A DNA stretch of 64,000 nucleotides from Sphingobacterium faecium (GTDB lineage: Bacteria; Bacteroidota; Bacteroidia; Sphingobacteriales; Sphingobacteriaceae), in the NCBI RefSeq assembly GCF_003054045.1, contig NZ_QBKH01000001.1:868001-932000 (forward strand). Direction: 5' to 3'. This document shows positions 1-7,142 of the stretch, one piece after another (position 1 is the stretch's first letter; each line of letters opens with the position of its first letter). The position numbers and the translations under genes were made by a program. The notes beneath the pieces are model-generated. The model made no database searches and was not told the origin of the DNA. It saw only the letters and a program-made list of their open reading frames with translations.

Positions 1-105
1 GTGAAATTGACCGATTGGATTAAAAAAGCAGGAGCTTTCATGTCCGTTTGTTTTATTGTTGTGTATACAACTATATTGAATTTAAAAACAATTTTATGGC
101 GCTGA
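1..105 (+). CDS. possible 3' end of a gene cut by the window edge
   Basis: Frame 1 is open from the first base to a TGA at 103-105 and would give 34 residues with a hydrophobic middle part. It could be the C-terminus of a membrane protein that begins outside the window, or chance. No family is recognisable. The bidirectional terminator at 191-226 would fit a rightward gene ending here and facing the leftward GH16 gene. Confidence 0.2.
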   Translation: MKLTDWIKKAGAFMSVCFIVVYTTILNLKTILWR

Positions 106-190
106 TGCGGTATGTTTAAATCAGAAAAAAGGAGGTGGCATCTCCATGCTAGAAAATTGAATACAAGAGAACCAAAGTGCATGCTATAAA

Positions 191-226
191 AAAATCTTTC
201 CAGCTCCATACTGGAAAGATTTTTTT
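191..226. terminator. bidirectional Rho-independent terminator
   Basis: A perfect 13-bp stem (191-203 paired with 211-223) has a 7-nt loop (204-210). It is followed by a T run on the plus strand and mirrored by an A run at 188-194 that acts as the T run on the minus strand. It lies 53 bp beyond the stop of the leftward GH16 gene and would end that operon as well as any rightward gene entering from the left edge. Confidence 0.85.
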
Positions 227-278
227 GTTAAAATTAGATGTTTTACTTCTTCAATTCCAGATGGATAATGGGAATGAT

Positions 279-2339
279 TTAAGGTAGCAATTCATATACC
301 CGGACATAGTCAATTTCAAAAACTGAGGGAAATGATTTTTCATCGATCCCGTTTTTACCACCCCAGTTTCCGCCGATGGCTAAATTGAGCAACCAGTGGA
401 ATTTTTGATCAAAAGGCCATTCCGCAAAGGATTTATGTTCGTTTTCAATAGAAAAAATTTCTTGATCATCGATAAATCCTTTGATGTATTCTGGGGTCCA
501 ATCTACGCGGTATAAATGGAACACATCGGAAACACCAGCTACCTTTTTTGTGGCCGTTTTTTGAGTATTGATATTGTGGTTATACGCTTGGGTATGTGTC
601 GATATATGCAATACATCTTGATCATAACCCACGTGTTCGAGTATGTCTATTTCACCTGAATTGGGCCAATTGCCATACGTTGATTCTGTAGGCAACATCC
701 AGATCGCTGGCCAAGTACCGCGTCCTTTGGGCAATTTTGCTCGGGCTTCAAATCGGCCATATAAGAAATCACCCTTACCTTTACTGACCAAACGGGCAGA
801 AGTGTAGGGTTTTCCACCTTTACTTTCTTTTAAAGCTTTGATTTTTAAAACTCCTTTGCCTACAATCGAGTTTTTGGAAGAAGACGCGACATAATACTGA
901 TCCTCATTATTGCCCCAGCCGTTATATTTTGAACCTACATCGTACGACCATTTTGTCGTGTCTGGTAAGCCTTCGTAATTAAATTCATCTGCCCAAATGG
1001 GATCACTTGAAAAACGGTAGGTGTTTTTTGTGCCTGCGGCGCTGATGTTTGACTTATTAGCCGTTACGTAAAAAGGGATGTTGGCTGTAGCCACGTTGTT
1101 GTGACCATCGGAAACATAGACAAATAATCGGTATGCGCCTTCTTCTGTGGGAGCTGTAAGCTGTGTGTGCTGTTCACCTTCAGCTGCAATACGTCCTGGA
1201 ATAGCCTTTGGTCTTTCTTCACGATCACCTCCTTCTTTCAAGTCGGTACTTTCGTGCAGAAGCTCCCAACGTGTGGTGAGTTTGTCTCCATCTGGATCTT
1301 GTACAGACACCTGAATAGGATAACTTTTTCCGGGTTTGACATAAACAAAGTCAGCTGCCTTTTTTCCATCCAACAGCAAGGACGATACCTGTGGGGATCG
1401 GTTTGCAGGCCATTTTTTTGACCAGAGATATTCCATGACATCTACGACTGCATTTTCTTCACCTGCTTCTGTGAACAAGCCATACCAGGTAGGGGTACGC
1501 TCTTGTTTCTGTCCCCACAAAAATACATAAGAACCCAAGCAATGATTGTCTTTTCCGATCGAGGCCTCATAGCGACTTTTGTATACAGCAGCTTTTTCAC
1601 TACTATTTTCTTCAATAGAAGCAGACCAAGGAGTCTGGGTGACTTCCCAGTGTCCTGTAGGTCCCCATTCGGTGACGATGTACGGTTTTTTCCAACCGAC
1701 ACGTTTTATCTGCTCAGGCACAGAGGCTAGACCGCCATATACTTGAACAGCAATGAGATCGATAGCCGGACATTTTTCTTGGATATAGTCAAACTCCTTT
1801 TGGTTGATACCTGCCAGCATAGTGGTCACCAAATGATTGGGATCCAGCTCATGGATCATGGCCGCAATATCATTAACAGCGTCCCAAACTTTGGGATTGC
1901 TATAATGCAGGTTGAGCTCATTGCCGATTCCCCAGGCTAAAAGTGCTGGATGGTTTCGGTATTGAAGTACGGTTTTTCGTATTCCTTCCAATTGCTGAGC
2001 GACCAGTTCAGGATTGTTATAGTCAAATCCATGCCGTTCAGCGCGGACATCCAATCCTAAGGTGACAGTCAGTCCCAAGCGTTGGGCCTCATCCAGTATT
2101 TTGTCGGCATTTTGGGGACTCCAAGTGCGTATGGAGTTACCTCCATACGCTTTTAGACGATCCATATAATTGGTGCCTCCAGCTCCTTTGATAAAATACG
2201 GTTGACCGTCACGCTTGATAATATAACCACCGTTTTCTTTAGCGATGACGGTTTTGACGGGTTTGTTTTCTTGCGATACTGCTAGCTGTACGCTAAAAAG
2301 GAGCAGGGAACATACAATTCCTATTTTTATATGACTCAT
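279..2339 (-). CDS. bimodular secreted beta-glucanase: GH2/GH5-like TIM barrel + Ig-like + GH16
   Basis: Predicted exported enzyme of 686 residues for beta-1,3- or mixed-linked glucans. After a signal peptide ending near residue 22 comes a clan-A type barrel (about 30-310). It has the acid/base motif W-G-I-G-N-E with E141 and the nucleophile motif V-T-E-W-G with E224. An Ig/PKD-like spacer follows (about 318-430). The last 240 residues are a GH16 domain with the retaining motif E-I-D-I-L-E, giving E563 as nucleophile, D565 as helper and E568 as acid/base. Both catalytic pairs are intact, so two activities are plausible. The SusD-like gene starts 3 bp upstream and a SusC-like gene before that, so this is the enzyme of a three-gene operon. 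GH16 beside SusCD usually means laminarin or lichenan; the specificity of the first barrel is open. The GH16 assignment is secure; the N-terminal family (GH2-like or another clan-A member) is less so. Confidence 0.9.
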   Translation of the reverse strand: MSHIKIGIVCSLLLFSVQLAVSQENKPVKTVIAKENGGYIIKRDGQPYFIKGAGGTNYMDRLKAYGGNSIRTWSPQNADKILDEAQRLGLTVTLGLDVRAERHGFDYNNPELVAQQLEGIRKTVLQYRNHPALLAWGIGNELNLHYSNPKVWDAVNDIAAMIHELDPNHLVTTMLAGINQKEFDYIQEKCPAIDLIAVQVYGGLASVPEQIKRVGWKKPYIVTEWGPTGHWEVTQTPWSASIEENSSEKAAVYKSRYEASIGKDNHCLGSYVFLWGQKQERTPTWYGLFTEAGEENAVVDVMEYLWSKKWPANRSPQVSSLLLDGKKAADFVYVKPGKSYPIQVSVQDPDGDKLTTRWELLHESTDLKEGGDREERPKAIPGRIAAEGEQHTQLTAPTEEGAYRLFVYVSDGHNNVATANIPFYVTANKSNISAAGTKNTYRFSSDPIWADEFNYEGLPDTTKWSYDVGSKYNGWGNNEDQYYVASSSKNSIVGKGVLKIKALKESKGGKPYTSARLVSKGKGDFLYGRFEARAKLPKGRGTWPAIWMLPTESTYGNWPNSGEIDILEHVGYDQDVLHISTHTQAYNHNINTQKTATKKVAGVSDVFHLYRVDWTPEYIKGFIDDQEIFSIENEHKSFAEWPFDQKFHWLLNLAIGGNWGGKNGIDEKSFPSVFEIDYVRVYELLP

Positions 2340-2342
2340 AAT

Positions 2343-3893
2343 TTATCTGAAATTAGGATTAGCATCTATTTGCGTTTGTGGTATTGGCAAAGATTCACTC
2401 ATGCCTGGAATAAATTTAGCGCCAAATACATCTTTTGCTTTTCCAGTACGAACCAAGTCGTTGAAACGTTCGCCCCACCACTCACAAGCAAATTCTGCTC
2501 TACGCTCGTCAAGGATCTGGTTTAAAGTGACATTTGAAATTGCTCCTAATTTAGCTCGTTCTCGTACTAATCGGAACGGTTCGTCTCCATTTTGTCCCTT
2601 TCTTACTTTTGCTTCCGCATTTAAAAGCAATACATCGGCGTAACGAAGTATCCGGACATTATTGTTTGCGCCATATTCCATTCTTCCTGCTGTCATTTGT
2701 GCTTTTGGAAGATACGCTTTTCCATTAAAATATTTAACACCAAATGGATTACCATAAACGACGTCACCACTAGGCGTGGTTGCCGAGGTCGCAGGGTTGC
2801 CATTGATTCCACAATAGAGAATAGTTGTTTTTAAACGCTCATTATCTCCACGATTTGTTAGAAAATCGACAATATCTTGCGACGGAGGAACCCATCCCGC
2901 ACCTGAAATGGGACTTCCTTTTTGATCCCCGGATGGACCTTGCCATTTAAAAAATGTTCCCCAGTCTACTCCCGGACGTACAATATCTCCTGTGCTTAAG
3001 CCAAAATCGGAATATTGCAATTCAAATAACGACTCGTTTGCTAGTTTTCCAGGTATCTTAAACAGTTCGTAATAGTTTGGATATAAAGAAAATTTATTGC
3101 TCGCAATGATCTTATTGGTTGCATCTAAGACTTCTTCCCAATGGGGACTGCCATTATCATTTCCGGCAAGGTCTGCAGCAGCCTTAGCTTTTAGGAGCAG
3201 TGCGGTATATTTGGTGACGGCACCGATATGGATGGACTGATTGGGACGTGCATCTTCGAGATCTTCGATACATTCATTCATTTCAGCCATGATAAATTGT
3301 CTTACTTCGGCCGCAGTGCTCTTCTCGATGGTTGCTAGACGTCCTATGTTTTCACTGTCGATCAAAATAGGAACGTTTCCGAAGAGGCGAGAAGCCATGA
3401 GATGAGCATAGGCTCTCAGAAATCTTACCTCAGCTTTATATTGCTTATTGAGGATCAGGTCTTTGGTATTGCTCGCGGGTATTTTTGCAGCAAAATTGTC
3501 CAGCTCAATCAAAGCATTATTGACTGCGATAACCAGACTGTAATAACTGATCCAAGATTGATTGAGTCCCCAATAGGACTGAACCGTTACATCATTTTGG
3601 AAATTTTTGATCGCCATTAACTCTGGATTATCATTTGGATTGGGTGCTGCCTGCAAGTAGTCATCATCACGCATACAGCGTATAGAAAGATCGATCCAAT
3701 GCACCAGATTGTCGTCTGCTGCTGATCGGTATACCCCAGAAACAGGGCCATACATGAGGGCAGTATTGCTGTAGTCTATTTCTTCCGAACGTTGTTGATT
3801 TTCAAGAGGCTTGTCTAAAAACTTTTTACAGCTACTCATGGATAAAGGCACTGCTATACAACTTGCTATGAGGATATATTTAAAGGTATTCAT
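2343..3893 (-). CDS. SusD/RagB-like glycan-binding lipoprotein
   Basis: Surface lipoprotein of 516 residues that would cap the adjacent SusC channel and bind the oligosaccharide. The N-terminus has a signal peptide with lipobox S-M-S-S-C (Cys at about 22) followed by K-K-F-L-D, typical of the family. The C-terminal region carries the usual R-Y-A-D-V-L-L-L-N-A-E-A motif and ends with the common P-N-P/N-F-R type tail. It lies 25 bp downstream of the SusC gene and 3 bp upstream of the GH16 gene, so the three are co-transcribed. Ligand inferred from the neighbouring GH16: a beta-1,3-glucan or related glucan. Length is normal for the family. Confidence 0.93.
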   Translation of the reverse strand: MNTFKYILIASCIAVPLSMSSCKKFLDKPLENQQRSEEIDYSNTALMYGPVSGVYRSAADDNLVHWIDLSIRCMRDDDYLQAAPNPNDNPELMAIKNFQNDVTVQSYWGLNQSWISYYSLVIAVNNALIELDNFAAKIPASNTKDLILNKQYKAEVRFLRAYAHLMASRLFGNVPILIDSENIGRLATIEKSTAAEVRQFIMAEMNECIEDLEDARPNQSIHIGAVTKYTALLLKAKAAADLAGNDNGSPHWEEVLDATNKIIASNKFSLYPNYYELFKIPGKLANESLFELQYSDFGLSTGDIVRPGVDWGTFFKWQGPSGDQKGSPISGAGWVPPSQDIVDFLTNRGDNERLKTTILYCGINGNPATSATTPSGDVVYGNPFGVKYFNGKAYLPKAQMTAGRMEYGANNNVRILRYADVLLLNAEAKVRKGQNGDEPFRLVRERAKLGAISNVTLNQILDERRAEFACEWWGERFNDLVRTGKAKDVFGAKFIPGMSESLPIPQTQIDANPNFR

Positions 3894-3918
3894 AAGATTA
3901 AAAAGTAAGTGTTAAAAA

Positions 3919-6900
3919 TTAAAATGAAACTTTGACTCCTAGGCTGTATGTGGATGCAATTGGATATACATTGGCATCAAATCCCATTTCCGATACTTCT
4001 GGTGTAAAACCATTATATTTGGTAAATATAAAAGGCCTATCTGCCGTTACGAATATGCGGGTCGGTAGTTTTGGAAAATCAAAATTATAGCCCAACTGAA
4101 TGTTTTGAACGCGCAGGTAAGCACCGCTTTCGACAAAGAATGAGCTTGCCTGTAGGTTCCATGAGGCGACAGAGCCTGCTGCGGATGGATGGGTATTGCT
4201 TGTACCTTCACCGGTCCATAAATTTTCAACAAAGGCTGCATCCACATTCATTTGATTGTATTTTCTTCTCATCGCTCGGTTGAGGTTATGGATTTTGTTG
4301 CCACTTACACCTTGGAAGGCGATACTCATATCAAATTTTTTGTAATCGAATGCTAGGTTGAAACCATAAGTGATCTTTGGAAGGTAGTTCCCTAAATTGA
4401 TACGGTCGTTTTCATCCAGTTCCCCATTATTATTTTGGTCTTTGTACTGGAAATAACCTGGTACAATAGGGGAGTTTGGATTCTGTTTATTGTATGCACT
4501 TGCGATCGGGTCGGCATCGATCTGCGCTTGATTTTGATAGACTCCTGCTACTTCATATCCATAATAATAGTTGATCGGCTCGTTGATCTGGATTCTTGCC
4601 GGGAATTCCGCTGACCATTCTGGGTAGCCGTTCATGATATTTTCTAATCCTCCCAGATTTTTGACTGTATTTTTTAATGTGGTTACATTTCCAGCAATAG
4701 CATAGCCTAATGCACCAATTTTATCTTTCCATTGAAGTCCGACTTCCCATCCACTGTTGGCTACACTGCCCCAGTTTCCATATACACGATCCCAAGAAAA
4801 TGGAATTGGTCTGCTGAAAGCCAGATCATGAGTTGTTCTGTGGTAATAGTCTACGGTACCGCTCAAGCGATTGTTCAATAAAGCAAAATCTAGACCGCCA
4901 TCCCATTCTTCCACGACCTCCCAGCGGACCTGTGAAAAGAATCTGCCGACGCGGTATCCTGGGATTCTTGTACCGTTGGTTGTACCTTCACTACCAAATA
5001 TTCCTGAAAAATTGTTGCCAGAATACACGGTTGCATACCCTGCATTGGGCTGAATACCGTCATTTCCTAATTTACCCCAGCTTCCGCGTATTTTTAACTG
5101 ATTGAAAAGCGTCTGATTTTCCATAAACTTTTCCTTAGTCAATACCCATCCTAATCCCACCGATGGAAAATATCCCCATTTCGTTTGATATTTAGAACTT
5201 CCATCGGCACGGAAAGTGGCAGTCAATAAATATTTGTTATCATAGTCGTACGTTCCTCTTGTAAAATAGGATATTCCTGCGTTACGAGAGCCCCTTTCAC
5301 CATATCCCGTTGCCGAACCTATTCCCTGAGCACCCACGCCTACATACCAAAATTCTTCCGATTCGGGTACATCATTGGCCTGTACCCAGGTTTCGCGCCA
5401 CCGTTCTTCACGTGAAGATTGCCCCAAAAGCACTGTCCAGTGGTGTTTTCCTGCCCCGTCTTTATACGTTAGTAAATTGTCTAAGATATAGTTGTTGTTA
5501 CGCGCCTGTGCAGATCGTAGAAAAGAGCGATCGTTTCGCTGGTCATTATCGATATAATAAATGGGATTATAACCGATGTTATGTGTGGATTGGTACCGTT
5601 GGCTCAGCTGCGATTTGAACGTAATCTTATCTTTCCATAATTCTGCCTCTACGTAAAAACTCGGTAGGATCTGGAATCCTCTAGTCTGATTGTTTCTGTA
5701 GAAGGCTGTAGCGACCGGATTGTTGTACCAAAATCCCGATTGCATACCAATTGCGGTACTGGATCCAAATTTTTCAGGTTTCGCAAGTTCGAGCGATGGG
5801 TCGTACACCGGATATAAAGGCGATGCAAAATAGGCCTGACGGAAAGCAGCATTATCGGGATGATAGGATTTAAAATTATTTAAATGTGCCATAAATCCAA
5901 CTTTTAACCAATCTGTGACTTTGGCATCAGCCTGCATGCGCATATTAAATTTTTGGTTATTGTTTTTAGCATCCATGATGCCTTCTTGTTTGACGTAGTT
6001 GAGTCCAAACGCATAGCTTATTTTTTCACTTCCGCCCATGACGTCGACATTGTGATTGGTTATTAATGCTTTTGAGCGTAGCAGCTCATTGAACCAATCG
6101 GTATCCATCGCCGGATTGGTCTCTGTGCCACCAAATTTTTCAACTGAATTTTTTACAAATGCACCATTTCCCGTGGCAGTAGCATAATGAGCATACTGCT
6201 GCGCATTTGCCATTTTTAGCATATTGGTTGGTGTTTGAAAGCCGGCAAAACCATTGTAAGTTACTCGGGATTTCATATTTAAACTCCCTTTTTTGGTCGT
6301 GACTAGAATGACTCCATTAGCGGCACGAACCCCATATATCGCTGCTCCAGATGCATCTTTTAAAATAGAGATGTCGGCAATATCGTTGGGGTTTAGGAAG
6401 TCAATATTGTCCATAAACATACCATCGACCACATACAAAGGACTTTCATTATTAAATGATCCTACTCCGCGAACCCGTACTGATGGTGTAGATCCAGGCG
6501 CACCTGAGCTGACAATCTGTACCCCCGTAACGGCACCTTGGAGGGCATCCATGGGATTAGAAACTGTACGTTTGGCCATATCTTGCATATTGACCGTTGA
6601 AATTGGTGCGGTGAGATCGCCTTTTCTTTGTGTACCATATCCTACTACGACGACTTCATCCAGATTAAAATCCGCATTAGCTTTTAATTGGATATTCACT
6701 GAATTGCCTGTTATGGCTACAGTTTTTGTTTCATAGCCCAGTGAAGAGACCATCAAATAACTGGAATTTTGAGGAATAGAGATTGTAAAATCTCCATTCT
6801 CGTTGCTACTTGTTCCAATTTTGGAATCTCCAGATACGGTAATACTTGCCACGAGCGGAATCCCCAGTTCATTTGTGACTTTACCTGTAATCGTTCTGTT

Positions 6901-6972
6901 TTGTGCACTTACTGGATTGGTAAGGCAAGACAGAAGAGCAACACTTGCCATGATGCTAACATTATTTCTCAT
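3919..6972 (-). CDS. SusC/RagA-like TonB-dependent outer-membrane transporter
   Basis: Outer-membrane importer of 1017 residues. A signal peptide ends near residue 23. Then come a CarboxypepD_reg-like domain (about 27-100), a TonB-box-like segment D-E-V-V-V-V-G-Y-G-T-Q near 105-115, a plug domain with the family motif S-V-R-V-R-G-V-G, and a long beta-barrel ending in an aromatic residue (V-S-F). It is the first gene of the leftward SusC-SusD-GH16 operon and is divergent from the regulator at 7143, which probably controls it. The substrate is inferred to be glucan oligosaccharides, from the GH16 partner. Confidence 0.94.
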   Translation of the reverse strand: MRNNVSIMASVALLSCLTNPVSAQNRTITGKVTNELGIPLVASITVSGDSKIGTSSNENGDFTISIPQNSSYLMVSSLGYETKTVAITGNSVNIQLKANADFNLDEVVVVGYGTQRKGDLTAPISTVNMQDMAKRTVSNPMDALQGAVTGVQIVSSGAPGSTPSVRVRGVGSFNNESPLYVVDGMFMDNIDFLNPNDIADISILKDASGAAIYGVRAANGVILVTTKKGSLNMKSRVTYNGFAGFQTPTNMLKMANAQQYAHYATATGNGAFVKNSVEKFGGTETNPAMDTDWFNELLRSKALITNHNVDVMGGSEKISYAFGLNYVKQEGIMDAKNNNQKFNMRMQADAKVTDWLKVGFMAHLNNFKSYHPDNAAFRQAYFASPLYPVYDPSLELAKPEKFGSSTAIGMQSGFWYNNPVATAFYRNNQTRGFQILPSFYVEAELWKDKITFKSQLSQRYQSTHNIGYNPIYYIDNDQRNDRSFLRSAQARNNNYILDNLLTYKDGAGKHHWTVLLGQSSREERWRETWVQANDVPESEEFWYVGVGAQGIGSATGYGERGSRNAGISYFTRGTYDYDNKYLLTATFRADGSSKYQTKWGYFPSVGLGWVLTKEKFMENQTLFNQLKIRGSWGKLGNDGIQPNAGYATVYSGNNFSGIFGSEGTTNGTRIPGYRVGRFFSQVRWEVVEEWDGGLDFALLNNRLSGTVDYYHRTTHDLAFSRPIPFSWDRVYGNWGSVANSGWEVGLQWKDKIGALGYAIAGNVTTLKNTVKNLGGLENIMNGYPEWSAEFPARIQINEPINYYYGYEVAGVYQNQAQIDADPIASAYNKQNPNSPIVPGYFQYKDQNNNGELDENDRINLGNYLPKITYGFNLAFDYKKFDMSIAFQGVSGNKIHNLNRAMRRKYNQMNVDAAFVENLWTGEGTSNTHPSAAGSVASWNLQASSFFVESGAYLRVQNIQLGYNFDFPKLPTRIFVTADRPFIFTKYNGFTPEVSEMGFDANVYPIASTYSLGVKVSF

Positions 6973-7012
6973 GCTTGATAAATTAAAAATTTAGGAATGT
7001 TTATAATTAGCC

Positions 7013-7043
7013 CAAAATTAGACTTAGATCAGCGTAAGTTAAA
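7013..7043 (-). promoter_or_regulatory. putative promoter of the glucan SusC operon
   Basis: Read on the minus strand, 7020-7013 is TAATTTTG, a full match to the Bacteroidota -7 consensus TAnnTTTG. A weak -33 candidate (TTTAAC) lies at 7043-7038. The start codon is about 40 bp downstream. Seen by eye only. Confidence 0.45.
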
Positions 7044-7072
7044 TTTTTCCACTACTTCAACACTACATCATA

Positions 7073-7104
7073 TTGGGTTTATGATATAAAATTCGGTATA
7101 TTTG
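7073..7104 (+). promoter_or_regulatory. putative promoter of the propeller regulator
   Basis: TATATTTG at 7097-7104 matches TAnnTTTG, with TTGG at 7073-7076 as a -33 element 20 bp upstream. The ATG of the regulator is at 7143. Together with the minus-strand box at 7013-7020 this makes a compact divergent promoter region. Confidence 0.5.
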
Positions 7105-7142
7105 GGGTACGTCAAGTTTACATCAAACCAATATAAATCTTT

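Noticed and set aside
6293..6736. 147-codon plus-strand open frame opposite the glucan SusC
   Set aside because: Same effect as for XusA: an antisense shadow of the plug and N-terminal domain.
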